Shown piece after piece: positions 20,894 to 31,646 of a stretch of DNA of 64,000 bases. Numbering within the stretch: the stretch's first letter is position 1; each line of letters begins with the position of its first letter. Made by a program: the position numbers and the translations under genes. The notes under the pieces are model-generated. The model saw only the letters and a list, made by a program, of their open reading frames with translations. It had not been told where the DNA came from and searched no databases. Origin of the DNA: Chitinophagaceae bacterium (GTDB lineage: Bacteria; Bacteroidota; Bacteroidia; Chitinophagales; Chitinophagaceae); NCBI GenBank assembly GCA_016715365.1, contig JADKAM010000003.1:1-64000 (forward strand), given 5' to 3'.

Positions 20894-21259
20894 TCATTTT
20901 ATTACTTTCAGTAGTACATCTTCTTTATTTTTCAGCGATTTTAGCGCTATTCCTTTTTCTTTTTTACTATCCATTAAAACAACATAGTGGTCGTACCCTA
21001 AATCCACAACCACCCGGTTATCTATTATCCATCCACGGCCCTGAATAACTATGCCCTTTGAAGTAAAGCGGTTTTGTACCTGTAAGTTTTCCTGAAGTGT
21101 AAAAGATATAATATTTCCATCTTTAAATTTTTTATACTTACCTGTTATCTGTGCTAATATAAATTTTTCCTGGTTTGTATTCATACTTTTAATCTCTGTT
21201 ATTTTTTTATCAAGTGTTTCAGGATGTGCACCATCGGTTTCATCAACCTTTACTGTCAT
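20894..21259 (-). CDS. Unrecognised 121-residue protein at the end of the T6SS gene block
   Basis: The frame opens at MTVKVDETDGAHPETL (ATG at 21257-21259), preceded by GGAGG only one base before the ATG. The start may therefore be the later MNTNQEKFIL at about residue 26, which lacks a visible ribosome site. The body is beta-rich: FILAQITGKYKKF, IISFTLQENLQVQNRF, GWIIDNRVVVDLGYDHYVV. No signal peptide or membrane segment is seen. It follows the lytic transglycosylase gene by 20 bp and is likely in the same transcript. I do not recognise a family; a small beta-barrel accessory of the T6SS is a guess. Confidence 0.6.
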   Translation of the reverse strand: MTVKVDETDGAHPETLDKKITEIKSMNTNQEKFILAQITGKYKKFKDGNIISFTLQENLQVQNRFTSKGIVIQGRGWIIDNRVVVDLGYDHYVVLMDSKKEKGIALKSLKNKEDVLLKVIK

Positions 21260-21279
21260 ACCTCCTAAATTCAGCTTTT

Positions 21280-21996
21280 CTATATCATTTTTGTGCTGGA
21301 TTTTGAATTGTTGTTGTTTTTTGTATTTGTTAAAATATTATAGCCAAACCCTTGCATGTATAATTCGGGGTACTCAAGTAATTCTTTTACTGCGATGATT
21401 TTGTAAACATATTCCGCAGTTTCTTTATTAAGATCCATCTCAAAGTAATTTTTCCCCTGCCTTTTTATTGCCTTACTTATGTTTCCAATGCCATAATTGT
21501 AGGCGGCAGTTGTTAATACCCAAGAAGAAATGTGAAAATCTTTACGGATTTTAATGTAGAAATTGGCCAATAATTTGCAGGCAGCGTAGGTTGATTTATT
21601 GAGATCATTGCGTTCATCAATTTCCCCATTTATTATTAAATTTAGATCGCCAGCTGTCGGCTTCATAATTTGCCAAAAACCGGCTGCACCAACTGGTGAT
21701 ACAACGTTTCTCAAACCGCTTTCTACAATGGCCACGTATTTTAAATCTTCCGGTAAACCGGTTTTCATCAGATAATACTCAATCGTTTTCATGTATTCGT
21801 TCTCTTTTTGACGCAATTGAGAAATGATACCGTAATTCATTTGTTTTTTAATTATGCTCATAAGTTTATCACTAACAAAACGATCGGCTACAGGGATTTT
21901 TTCGCCACAAAAAGTGATTTCGTGTGCTGAAACATGTAAAGAAATCATGGAGAATAAACTATATGCAGCAAATTTTATAAACGTTTTTATATTCAT
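21280..21996 (-). CDS. Periplasmic lytic transglycosylase, MltD-like SLT domain
   Basis: 238 residues with a signal peptide (about residues 1-24, ending HVSA). The SLT-type lysozyme-like domain follows with the catalytic Glu92 in the block AIVESGL, followed by PVGAAGFWQIM and TAAYNYGIGNI, the usual three motifs of family 1 lytic transglycosylases such as MltD and Slt70. These enzymes cut peptidoglycan glycan strands. No LysM repeats follow, so it is shorter than Escherichia coli MltD. It lies inside the T6SS gene block, in the same direction as tssO/K/N, which suggests local cell-wall opening for assembly of the apparatus; a general cell-wall role cannot be excluded. Confidence 0.85.
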   Translation of the reverse strand: MNIKTFIKFAAYSLFSMISLHVSAHEITFCGEKIPVADRFVSDKLMSIIKKQMNYGIISQLRQKENEYMKTIEYYLMKTGLPEDLKYVAIVESGLRNVVSPVGAAGFWQIMKPTAGDLNLIINGEIDERNDLNKSTYAACKLLANFYIKIRKDFHISSWVLTTAAYNYGIGNISKAIKRQGKNYFEMDLNKETAEYVYKIIAVKELLEYPELYMQGFGYNILTNTKNNNNSKSSTKMI

Positions 21997-22080
21997 GAAT
22001 AAAATTTTAAAATAATTTCTGAAATGCTTTTATGTTTTACAAAACGTTATTATATTAATTTTATGAGGAAGCTAACCTTT

Positions 22081-22676
22081 CTACCTGTCATTACCTGCAG
22101 GTGAGTTTCTTTTTTTACGTTTTGCCTTTTTCACCTGTTTATTAATCTTTGAAATCTGTTCTTTTGGCCAGGGTCTGTTTAAAAAAGCCAGCGCATTACT
22201 ATAATATACTTTTGCATTATCATAATCTTCTGCTTTGTATAGTTTATCTGCCTCAACAATTGCCTCATTGTATTTTTCTCACGTTCTTCCAGTTGTTTTA
22301 CTCTCTCTTTCAATTTTTTAATTGAAGAGAAGTCGTAATCCGAATTTTTAATAACGTCTTCAGTATTGGTTTTCTTATTAAATATTATGAATCTATGTGT
22401 TCGTTTATTTTCTATAACAAACAATTCAGCAGGTGGGGTATTTTTTTTCTTTGCAATTATTGTAAAACCAGTGGGTAGTGATATTAAATTATAATGAGCA
22501 TCTGGAGGATTTGTGTAAAAATTAGTTGGTAGCGCAGGAAACCTGACAGCTACTATAGTTTTTGCATCTACATAAATAGTATCCCCATTTATTTCCTGCG
22601 CTTTTATTTCAGACCTTACCAACAGCAAACCTAAACTTAAAAAAACAACATATTGTTTAACTCGCTTCATATTCAC
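22081..22676 (-). pseudogene. Exported TPR-like T6SS-associated protein, frame-broken
   Basis: The product begins MNMKRVKQYVVFLSLGLLLV (signal peptide) and carries an N-terminal beta domain (residues 25-105) ending in a coiled-coil run (KKLKERVKQLEEREK). At about 22275-22282 the frame slips: the recorded frame goes on NTMRQLLRQ to a nonsense end, whereas the next frame reads YNEAIVEADKLYKAEDYDNA with a TPR-like helix pair and stops at 22081-22083. The second reading is clearly the original one. A TPR-containing exported protein between tssP-like and transglycosylase genes fits an accessory component of the Bacteroidota T6SS (TssQ-like position), but this assignment is uncertain. The function is inferred from position only. 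Confidence 0.6.
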
Positions 22677-22730
22677 AAACTTATAATTCTAAAATGATAT
22701 ACTTTTTGCTGAATTGACAAGACGCAATAA

Positions 22731-23732
22731 CTATTCATATTTTATCTCAATTAAGGTAACACAGTTGGCTTTATCTTTATTTAAACGAACGCTTTTAATA
22801 TGTACAGCTTTTTTTCCAAGTCCCAGAAATTTGCTTCTTCGCTTACCATTTAGTTCTGCACATGCCTGTTCAAAAGTAACCTGTTTGTCGGCTTTTCCAT
22901 TAAGAATTACATGCGTTTTACCCTCCATACATAAGTAATCATAAAAATCTTTTGCAAAAAAATCACCGGCTATAACTTTTCCAAGATATTCTTTGAATGT
23001 TAAATCAGAAATGGCGGTTTTAACAGATTTCTCCTTATCTATTTTTGCCAGTTTATCATAATCAATCAGTTTATCTATTTTTTCAACCTGCTTTGGTTTT
23101 TCGTTTTCAACAACAGTAACAGATTTTCTGTAAATTTTGAAACGATCTTTATTTAAAGTAAGTTTAATCGTAAAATCTCCTGGTGACAAAAATTTATAAT
23201 TAACACTTTGGCCGTTAAGCAACCCATATTCCGGATGGTTTTCAATACTCCATTCATAGGTATCAGCACTTAACAAAGAAGTATAGGTTTCACCAGCTCC
23301 TACAAAGGTTGAAGGGTGCCCATCAATTTGTTCTCTATTTGTGCTGGTTAAACTTTCAACAATTGCTTTTCTAACAGTTATTGGTTTTACAAACTGACAA
23401 TCAGAATTCACCGTAACTTTTATAAAATATTTTCCTTCTTTAGCAAACCGGTGTGTTACAAATGTACCGGTTCCGTTTGGCGAATTGTCTCCAAAATCCC
23501 AGGTTATATTCTTTTCAAAACGCAGCGAACTGAACGAAAGGATTTCATCTGTGCTAAATACAGAATCGTTATCAATTGTTTTTATTTTAAAATCAACAGG
23601 GATACATTTTTTTGTATCAATCAACGTATAACTAAACAGCCCTATTGAAAGAACAAAAAGCAGTATCATAACACGCCAGACCCGGTGGTCTAAGCCAAGT
23701 GTTTTACGGGTTAATATTCTTTCGATGTTCAT
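22731..23732 (-). CDS. Inner-membrane PKD protein, likely TssP of T6SS-iii
   Basis: 333 residues. One transmembrane helix (about residues 20-39) follows a short basic N-terminus, placing the rest in the periplasm. A PKD domain (ITWDFGDNSPNG, about residues 60-115) and a second beta domain (residues 150-210) follow, then a Lys/Glu-rich helical region and a compact C-terminal domain (GDFFAKDFYDYLC ... AVHIKSVRL). PKD folds are more usual on the cell surface, so a membrane-anchored PKD protein next to tssO is notable. In Bacteroidota T6SS loci the membrane/periplasm components TssN, TssO and TssP replace TssJ, TssL and TssM; the position beside tssO and tssK fits TssP. The family assignment is inference. 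Confidence 0.6.
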   Translation of the reverse strand: MNIERILTRKTLGLDHRVWRVMILLFVLSIGLFSYTLIDTKKCIPVDFKIKTIDNDSVFSTDEILSFSSLRFEKNITWDFGDNSPNGTGTFVTHRFAKEGKYFIKVTVNSDCQFVKPITVRKAIVESLTSTNREQIDGHPSTFVGAGETYTSLLSADTYEWSIENHPEYGLLNGQSVNYKFLSPGDFTIKLTLNKDRFKIYRKSVTVVENEKPKQVEKIDKLIDYDKLAKIDKEKSVKTAISDLTFKEYLGKVIAGDFFAKDFYDYLCMEGKTHVILNGKADKQVTFEQACAELNGKRRSKFLGLGKKAVHIKSVRLNKDKANCVTLIEIKYE

Positions 23733-23758
23733 CCTGGTAAATTTAAAAGTATTACTTA

Positions 23759-24283
23759 TTAATGCTTTGATGCCTGTATTAACTGAATCTGCAATAGATC
23801 ATTTTTACTTTTACAATCTTCCAGTTTATTCTCCAGGTTTTCATTTTCTCTTTTTAAAGAATTGATGTCGCTATCACCTTCTGTGGATTTGCGTAATTGC
23901 TTTTTAGCACGTTGCAAATCACTTAAGTTAAGTACCACACTTCTGTACAGCTCTTTATTTTGAACAGAATCCATATCAATCATGATCGTTAACTTTTGTA
24001 CACCCAAAGAGATTTGTCCGTCAATCAGATCAGCATTGCTGCTTGCTGTTGCATTAACTGTGTCAAGCAGTGAAACAATAGTAGTCATCTGCGACAGAAA
24101 ATTTATTGAAAATTCTCTTTCATGATCTGATACTTCTACTTGTTTTTGTAACAGTGAATTGACTTTTACAGGCACTCTTGTACTGGAAAAAGCCAGTAAT
24201 ACAATGATTGCCGTACTCAATAAGAACAACAATAAAAAACTATAAAAAGTCTTTTTTCTTTCTGTTTTATTTTTTGGTTCCAT
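23759..24283 (-). CDS. tssO: T6SS-iii membrane protein TssO
   Basis: 174 residues: a basic cytosolic start (MEPKNKTERKKTFYS), one membrane helix (about residues 14-32), a periplasmic body and a coiled coil near the C-terminus (LKRENENLENKLEDCKSKND, about 142-161). Size, topology and position between tssK and the PKD gene match TssO, one of the subunits known only from Bacteroidota T6SS. It is probably part of the trans-envelope complex that anchors the baseplate. The gene is intact and ends 26 bp before the start of the next gene in the block. Confidence 0.75.
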   Translation of the reverse strand: MEPKNKTERKKTFYSFLLLFLLSTAIIVLLAFSSTRVPVKVNSLLQKQVEVSDHEREFSINFLSQMTTIVSLLDTVNATASSNADLIDGQISLGVQKLTIMIDMDSVQNKELYRSVVLNLSDLQRAKKQLRKSTEGDSDINSLKRENENLENKLEDCKSKNDLLQIQLIQASKH

Positions 24284-24326
24284 AACACCGTTATTTATAA
24301 ATTAATTATGTAGTAAAATGATTGGC

Positions 24327-25499
24327 CTAATCAAAAAAACGTCTTCTTGGCTTAGGCTGTTGCACTTCATTCTGTATGGTAGTTTGTTCTTCCTTAACAA
24401 AAATGCCACCCTCTTTTCGTTTTCCTATAAATTCAAGTTTACTTAGCGTTTCAAAAAGTCTTAAGGTGACTTTTACAAAAGCAATAATATCGCTGATATT
24501 TTTTGTTTACATCGTTATTGTCGAAGTTTGTATTTGAAAGATTTCCAAGCATGGTCTCCAGTTCCCCTGTTTTAATTCACACCATTCAGTAAGGTAATTC
24601 ATCAGTTCATCTTTACCCGATCCGGTACGCATATCAATACTGTTCTTCATTACCCTTGCCAGGTTTGAAATAGCAGCAAACATAGCAGCAGGCGGCTCAT
24701 ACAACATCGTCCAGCGCATGGTTGTAATAGCCTGGCCAATATAAAGCATTACCCTGTCGCATAAAAACATCACTAATTCAGAGATTTCATTTTGTTGATT
24801 TTTTTTGAATATCTTCTGAATGATCTTTGAGGCATATAATTCAATATTTGCCAGAAATTTATCCAATTCGCCATGGAGGGAAACCAGGTCGGGGTGAGCA
24901 CTTAAGGAAAAGCAGGGGGGGATATATTCGTTTTCGATCCTGATTTCTTTACCATTTACGGCAACTTTACCTATTGCCAGTGAATATGGGTGCCAGGCAA
25001 GTTCCCTGTAATTATTTTCACTTACAAGCTGAATGGAATAGGTAGGTAGCAAATAAGGAAATCGTGGTGGATTCTCTGATAGATCAGGACTGCCGGCCGG
25101 TTGTTTTTCAAAAGGATGAACAGTTAAAAACAACCACCAGTAAGATTCGTTTGCTGCTGATGAAAATGGAAATGTTTGGGTAATAACATTACCGGCTTCT
25201 GTGTGCCCTGCGGCAGAAACAGCAGGAATAATAATTCGTACGCCACCCGATGTAACAGCATTGCAGGAAAGTACAGATACACGTAAAGAATCCTGGTTAT
25301 CAAGCGATATTTTTATATTGAAAGTACTATCGCCAGAAATGGAAGCTGGCAATACTCCATAACGGATAGGGGAAACATGAATGGAAGAAAGGTCCTGTAA
25401 CATGCTACGCCAGGCATTGTCCTGATCTATAAAATGATTTTTATTGATCTTCATTCCATCTATCCAATTTACCGGAAAATGTTTTATGTTATCTCTCAT
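24327..25499 (-). pseudogene. tssK: T6SS baseplate subunit TssK, frame-broken near the 3' end
   Basis: The first 310 codons read well: NWIDGMKINKNHFI near the N-terminus, the conserved TssK opening, and a helical C-terminal half (LYASKIIQKIFKKN). Two breaks follow close together. At about 24560 (a G4 run) the correct frame continues ELETMLGNLSNTNFDNNDV, and at about 24505 (an A6 run) it shifts again to give ISDIIAFVKVTLRLFETLS and a Pro/Arg-rich end, with a stop at 24327-24329. The reconstructed protein is about 390 residues, normal for TssK. TssK links the baseplate to the membrane complex and receives effectors. As written, the product would lack its C-terminal part. Confidence 0.8.
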
Positions 25500-25513
25500 A
25501 TCCTTAATTACTA

Positions 25514-26380
25514 TTAAATGAATTCTAACCTTTCACAAATGATCACCGAATTTTCTTTAATTTTATTTTCCCGTACAGTTAATTCTGGATCCAGTATCCG
25601 GTTTGGCTGAAACCATTTGGGTTTTAATCTGAACCACCATTCATAACTTTCGTGTTGTCCATCCGCAAAATCAATGGTGGTCTCACTATGCAATTCGTTA
25701 TAATCATTTATGAAATGGTAATAAAGATCACCCAGTTTCATGGTTTCTGGCCCTTTGGCCCTGAAGTTAGTTTTAAGCTCTGATGACGCTTTTTTTGCAA
25801 TTTCAAAAGCAATAACGACCAGTTTTTCATTAGGCTTTTCATCCGGAAGATCTATCTGCTGATGAATAGGATATATCCAGGAAGCGAAAACCGGATCTGG
25901 AATATTATATGCGGCCTGAAATGTATAAAACAAGGAAACGGGAACAAAAAATGCCAGCATACTGGTTAGCATTGGATAAAAAGGGTAAGACTTATTGTCC
26001 ATTACGAAATAGATAAGAGCCGAAAAAACTACAACACAAAAAAACAGCAATGCTATAGAAAACAACAGTTCTCCAATAACTACGCCGCCACGGCTATATG
26101 GATCGGGATAAAAATATTTTTTGTGAAAAACAAGGATATGAAATAACCCAAATGCTACAAAGACCAGGGCAACTAACCAAAAAACTATATAATCGTTAAA
26201 TGGAGTAAGTGTAGAAAGAAATGATAGCCCTCCAAAAATTACAGCCGCTGCAATAGCATAAAGAACAGGTTTTAATCCTTTTCCTGCAAATGCTTTCGTA
26301 AACTTTTGTACTGATGCAAATAATACAAATGCACCGGCAAAAAAACTTCCAATATATATCCAAAAATATTTAACAGCCAT
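25514..26380 (-). CDS. tssN: T6SS-iii integral membrane protein TssN
   Basis: 288 residues with five hydrophobic helices (about residues 5-25, 38-58, 67-87, 103-125 and 134-156) and a soluble C-terminal domain of about 130 residues ending WWFRLKPKWFQPNRIL and VIICERLEF. This topology and the position beside tssK and tssO identify TssN, a subunit restricted to Bacteroidota T6SS that substitutes for parts of the TssL/TssM membrane complex. The gene is intact. It starts about 150 bp from the end of tssC on the same strand and stops 14 bp before tssK starts. Confidence 0.85.
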   Translation of the reverse strand: MAVKYFWIYIGSFFAGAFVLFASVQKFTKAFAGKGLKPVLYAIAAAVIFGGLSFLSTLTPFNDYIVFWLVALVFVAFGLFHILVFHKKYFYPDPYSRGGVVIGELLFSIALLFFCVVVFSALIYFVMDNKSYPFYPMLTSMLAFFVPVSLFYTFQAAYNIPDPVFASWIYPIHQQIDLPDEKPNEKLVVIAFEIAKKASSELKTNFRAKGPETMKLGDLYYHFINDYNELHSETTIDFADGQHESYEWWFRLKPKWFQPNRILDPELTVRENKIKENSVIICERLEFI

Positions 26381-26532
26381 AATAAATCAGCTTAGTATGA
26401 TTATTTCTGACTGCTGTCAACAAAGCCAGCAGCCATAATTTTAACAAATTTGAGACCAATTGTTAAAAAGGTTAATGGTTCTTAAGGAGGATATTTTGGT
26501 TACTAAGAATATAGTTTTCTGTAATAGCCGGA

Positions 26533-27908
26533 TTACTTATTTTGTTTGAATTCTGCTTTCCACTCTTCGTCATCATCACCTTTGTATCCATCTAATTTCA
26601 CTAAAAAGCTCTTAGCAGGAAAGAATGGTGTAATGTGAATATCCGTGAAAATATGGTTCTTTCTGTTCCTCATCTCTTTTCAAAGCGTAATATCTGGAAT
26701 TCTCTATCAACTTATCTGTCCCTGGATACCATCCAGAATTTTACAATTTGTTTTCTCAGGTTTCCTTCCATTTTGGTATTCCAAAGTTCAAAGGCGCGCC
26801 TGTTCAAAAAGTCGGACATAACTTTAGCTATAAAATCAAACACACGTACAACTGAATATGTTTGCATACCCAGATTATCGCCGGTAAACAAGGTTTTGGC
26901 AGAGAAGGGCATTACCTTTCCCCATTCGCCTACAAGCGGCACCAGACCTACGTTTTCCAGCTCCGAAATATCTGCTTTCTTCATGTCGAAACGAACAGCA
27001 TCAACTTCGTCAATTGTTCCATAAGTTTTACCGGCAACCGGCTGTGACATTTTGGTACAATATAATTTGCCGGCTAAAGCTGCAGAACCTGGTACATAAA
27101 CATCTTCCTCTTCTCCAACCTCTTTATTTTTACCACGGCCTACAATATAATTACAGGTCATCAATACATTTGCTTTGTGTGCATCGCCACCGGTCAAATT
27201 AGCATCTGTAAAAAGATCAAGCACATCATCGGGTGTTTCCACATTTTCAAAGTCTGTAAGCAACATCACTTTATTGGCATATGCCATTTTAGCCCATTTA
27301 TCTACTACTTTATTCGATCCCAGGTATCCTGGAATTACCATCATTGAATAGTTCTGGCGCAGATCTAGCCTATCGAATTTTTGTTTTAATTCTTCAGACA
27401 CATGTTCTATAAACCGCGGCTCATCCAGATCGGTTATCTGGCTCATAGCGGCATTCATTAAGGCTACATTTTTCAATTTTGATGATTCGGTATTTTTGTA
27501 AAAAAGGTGAACCGAACGATAAGCCTGTTCAAGTTCTTTGGTTGTTTCCAGCACTTTCTTCAAATTACCTTTTAATAATTTTTCTGCTATATCTGACCTC
27601 TCTGTACTTTGTTCAACCATTGCAGATACATTATCAGCGTTAGCTAAAAGATCCAGCCACATGTTCATCTTCTTTTTCAATTCAGCCCGCTGTGCTTTTT
27701 TATTGCTGTCGGTAAGAAATATATTTTTCTTTGCTTTACGGGCCGGATTCAGGTTATCAGCACCATCCACAATAGCTTCCAGAAAATCGAATCCACCTGA
27801 TTTAGCCAGCACGTTCAGTGATTCTTCCATAGGAGCAAGACCAGTCTGCTTTACATCTTCTTTAAATGAAGCGGCTTCTCCTTCTTTTTTTATTTCTTCG
27901 TTTGCCAT
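26533..27908 (-). pseudogene. tssC: T6SS sheath large subunit TssC (VipB), frame-broken at the 3' end
   Basis: 398 codons read cleanly with TssC features: a helical N-terminus (EEIKKEGEAASFKEDVK), the sheath core (LRQNYSMMVIPGYLG, KMAYANKVMLLTDFEN), and VFDFIAKVMSDFLN near residue 370. After about 26720 the frame breaks, and again around 26560-26720. The pieces KLIENSRYYALKRDEEQ, HGYSHYTI and FFPAKSFLVKLDGY are all plainly TssC C-terminal sequence, ending at a stop at 26533-26535. At least two indels are needed. TssC with TssB builds the contractile sheath; the missing C-terminal part includes the region that packs against neighbouring rings. Confidence 0.8.
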
Positions 27909-27959
27909 ATTGATAAGTTTAATATTTTTAATTAAAAAGACTATAAAATAAAACCTTTA

Positions 27960-28412
27960 TTATTTTTCATCCAGTTCTGCTACCAATGATTTTAAAGCAT
28001 TGATAAAAGCAGCTTTAGTTTCGGGATTTTGAATAACATTGGCCAGCGATTTATTGCTTTTTAGTTGTTTGATGATCTTTAGGTAAGCACCGTACTCTAT
28101 ATCAAGGTTCTTTAAATAAGCACTTTGATTAGTGAGATTTTTTGCATCAAAATCTCCCAGGCCTCCAAATTGAAAATTTTCTTTGGTAGTTGAGCCATCT
28201 TCTTTATCCAATTCCACATCGCAGGATGGTTTAAAGTGAGCAAAAACATCTTCAACAGTTTGAAGGTCTTCTACAATATCAGGTTTAATGGGGTCATCGT
28301 AGGTTAGCTTTTGAATAAAAAGGGTTTTGTTGGGAGATATTTCAACGAAACCTTCACCAACAGGATCGGGAGCAAGAATGGTAGTAGCTATACCTGGTTT
28401 AACTTGTGGCAT
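27960..28412 (-). CDS. tssB: T6SS sheath small subunit TssB (VipA)
   Basis: 150 residues, intact. The order tssB then tssC, 52 bp apart on the same strand, is standard. The protein has a beta-rich N-terminal half (ATTILAPDPVGEGFVEISP, KLTYDDPIKPDI), a VEDVFAHFKPSCDVEL segment that forms the sheath interface, and a helical C-terminus (YLKIIKQLKSNKSLANVI). TssB and TssC together form the contractile sheath that drives the Hcp tube. A ribosome site is present before the ATG. Its intactness contrasts with the broken tssC. Confidence 0.85.
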   Translation of the reverse strand: MPQVKPGIATTILAPDPVGEGFVEISPNKTLFIQKLTYDDPIKPDIVEDLQTVEDVFAHFKPSCDVELDKEDGSTTKENFQFGGLGDFDAKNLTNQSAYLKNLDIEYGAYLKIIKQLKSNKSLANVIQNPETKAAFINALKSLVAELDEK

Positions 28413-28498
28413 ATTTGTGTATTTTAATTTAAGTTAAGGTGATTTTATGAGTACCCTGCAAATAGTTTTATATAAATATATTAATAGTTTTTAGCTTT

Positions 28499-30964
28499 TT
28501 ATTCAATTTTCCATACTAATTCTTCATTTTTAATGTCCGCATGAATACTATTGCCCTTTTTTAATTCGCCCGATATAATGTATTTTGAAATTGGTCTTCG
28601 TATTTGTGTGCGAATAACACTCGAAATTTGCCTGGCTCCGTATTTTGGTGTAAACCCGTTTAGGGCAAGATATTTTTTTGCTTCTTCTGTTATGGAGAAG
28701 GTAATTCCCTGCTTGTCTAATATCTCCAGCAAACCTTTCATCTGTATATCAAAAATTCGGACAATACTGTTTTCGCTGATTGGTGCAAAAGGTACAATTT
28801 CTGTAAGCCGGGCTAAAAATTCAGGGCGAAAATATTTTGTCATAATCTCCATCAGCTTATTGGAACCCGGCATCTCGTTTTTTGCAAACTGCTCTGCAAT
28901 CCATTCACTGCCGATATTGGAGGTGAAGATAATCAGCGCATTGGAGAAATCACCCTCTTTGCCAAGTCTATCGTGCATATGGCCTTCATCCAGTATCTGT
29001 AAAAAGTATCAAATACCGATGGATGGGCCTTTTCAATTTCATCAAATAATAAAACGGAGTAGGGCTTTTGTCTGATCTTATTTACCAACACACCACCTTC
29101 TTCATAACCAACATAGCCGGGAGGTGCGCCATAAAGCAAGGCTGCAGAGTGTTCTTCCTTAAATTCCGACATATCGAACCTGATCATAGCTTTTTCATCA
29201 TTAAAAAGAAATTCAGCTAATGATTTAGCCAGTTCTATTTTACCAGTGCCAGTTGGCCCAAGTAAAAACAAAGACCCGATGGGTTGCCCTTTTTATTTAA
29301 TCCACTTCTGGATTCTAAAATAGCTTCTGAAAGTGCTTTTACAGCATGATCCTGTCCAACCACCCGCTTTTTAAGGTAGGTTTCCATATTGAGAAGCCGT
29401 TCTTTTTCCTGCGCCTGAATTTTACCAAGCGGTATTCCGGTCTTGTAAGATATTACTGAAGCGATATCTTCCTTGTTTACATCTTCTTTATTTACATCTG
29501 CTAAAATGGTAAGCTTCAATAAGCTATCGGTTAAAAAATTCTCAAATTCTACCGATGTTTCAAACTTATCTGCCTGTGACGCATCTTCCAGTTTACCCAA
29601 TAAAACTGGGCTTATTTTGGCTTTTACCAGGCTGTTCAACCATTTATATTCACTAAAAAGTTCATGTTCTGATAACTGGGCATCATTCAGCTTCAACGTA
29701 TTCAAATTACCAGTTAATCCTTCCAGTTCGACTTTATTGGTATCAACCATCATTTTAATAGCCGCCATGGTGCGGTCAAGCAGGTCAATAGCTGCATCGG
29801 GCAATCTCCGGTCTTTAATGTAGCGTTTTGCCAGGCGCACACATTCACCTACGGCATCTTTTTCAATTTTTAATTTATGATGATCTTCAAATTTTGAAGC
29901 CAGACACTGCAGCATTTTATGGCCGATGAGGTATCAGGCTCTGGTACCGACAATACCTCAAACCTACGGGTGAAAGCCTGATCTGGCTCAATATTTTTCC
30001 GGTATTCATCGTTGGTGGTGGCGCCAATAACAGTTATTTCGCCACGGGCCAGTTCAGGTTTTAATAAATTGGCAGCGCCACCTCCCATGGAACCCTTATT
30101 GTCCAGCAGAATATGAATTTCATCAATAAAAATGATGGCTTTAGAATATTGCTTAACCTCTTTTATGATATTTTTAAGCCGATCTTCAATTTCGCCTTTG
30201 TAAGATGCGCCGGCAATAAGGGCTCCCAGATCAAGCTCAAACAATAAAGAATCCTGTAGCTGTGCAGGTACTTTTTTATTTACAATATCCATAGCCAAAC
30301 CATCTATCAGTGCGGTTTTGCCTACGCCTGCTTCGCCGGTAATAATTACGTTGGGCTTGGTTCTGCGGCAAAGTATTTCCATCATCATCCGGGTTTCTTT
30401 ATCCCGGCCAACAATGGGGTCAGTTTTACTTTCTCTAGCAAGTGCCGTACGTTCAACACAATATTTAAATAAAGCCCCTGCAGGTGTGCCATTGCCATTT
30501 GCTTCAGGCTGCGTAACCGCTTTTTGAAAGCTATCTTCGTTAAAATAAACTTCCAGTATTTCTTTTTCCTTTACAGGAAATGTCTTCAACTGCTCATTGG
30601 TAAAACCAACACGAGGTTTTGATATGGCACATAAAACACAAATAGGGGATATCTGGTCGAGGCCCATTTTTATACGAACATTATCAGCTTCATCAAATAC
30701 CATTTTAACGCCTTCATCGCCTGTCACCTTATCTTTTACCTGGCCAACCTTGGGATATTCGTCCATCCTTACTTCGGCCCACTCCATAATATACCCCGAA
30801 TCTTTACCAATTGAGTCCAAAAAAACCTTTTAAACCTACTTCTTTGTGCGCATGCTTCTTAGCAGGTGGGCGGGATAAAAAAACTCATTATGATATTCCT
30901 TAGCAAGCGATTGTGAAATTTCAATTGCAGTTTTAACCGACTCGTTCAATGAAAGTGTAGGCAT
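28499..30964 (-). pseudogene. tssH: T6SS sheath-recycling AAA+ ATPase TssH (ClpV), multiply frame-broken
   Basis: The coding potential runs through five open pieces in different frames: the N-terminal piece from the ATG at 30962-30964 (MPTLSLNESVKTAIE), then breaks at about 30840-30850, 29890, 29250 and 28960. Together they give the ClpB/ClpV layout: N-terminal domain, first AAA module with Walker A GEAGVGKT and Walker B IIFIDEIH, middle region, second AAA module (LYGAPPGYVGYEEGG), and the C-terminal helical domain. In the second Walker A the sequence is GPTGTGKIE: the Thr/Ser that follows Lys is Ile, which should impair nucleotide binding. About five indels plus a key substitution make this the most damaged gene in the window. 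ClpV disassembles contracted sheaths. Confidence 0.8.
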
Positions 30965-31192
30965 AATGAGATTTTGTTAGCAGTTGATTGATAATCACCT
31001 GCAATTTAATAAGAAAAAAAGCTTGAAAAGCAAAGAAAAGGGCAAATCATATTAAAATTTAACTCAAAAGAAATTGATGGGTGATGATGTATTACCCTAT
31101 TAAAAACTATGAGTTTTAAAATGAAATACATTTTTATGCATTATTAAAAAAACTGATTGTATTTTGTGTTACACAGTTTTACTTTTTGGATA

Positions 31193-31631
31193 ATGAATAT
31201 TATTTACTATAAAATTCCACTTCAACTTTCATCCTTGCTGGAAGGTAATGAATTGCCGAATGCTGATTTAAAAGAATCCATAAAAAAAACGCTGGAGCTT
31301 ATTATTATGACCCGATTTGGAGAACACAGGCATGACCCCAGCTTTGGTTGTGAAATATGGGACCTTGATTTTGAATTGATAGTTAGCGAAAATAAATGGG
31401 AAGAGAAATTGAGGCAGTCGCTGCTTAAATCTATCACTACGCATGAGCACCGTTTATCTGATATTCAGTTAAACGTACAAATAACTGAAATTGAAAAATT
31501 TCATTTACTAAAGCAATATGCCGAAATAAAAAAAACGTGTAGATATACATCTTACCGGAACAATTCATAAAACCGGGGAATCATTTAAATTTGATAACAG
31601 TTTGTTCTTAAGCCCACTGGCTGTAGATTAA
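31193..31631 (+). pseudogene. tssE: T6SS baseplate TssE (gp25-like), frame-broken near the end
   Basis: The likely start is the ATG at 31193 (MNIIYYKIPLQLSSLL), 12 codons inside a longer frame. The gp25-like core follows, with IIMTRFGEHRHDPSFGC and WDLDFELIV. In a seven-A run near 31535 an apparent extra A breaks the frame; the next frame continues VDIHLTGTIHKTGESFKF and stops at 31629-31631, 15 bp before tssF. The reconstructed product is about 146 residues, as expected for TssE. TssE joins the sheath to the baseplate, and its gene lies upstream of tssF and tssG in the same direction. Confidence 0.8.
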
Positions 31632-31646
31632 TTTAAACCCATTCGT

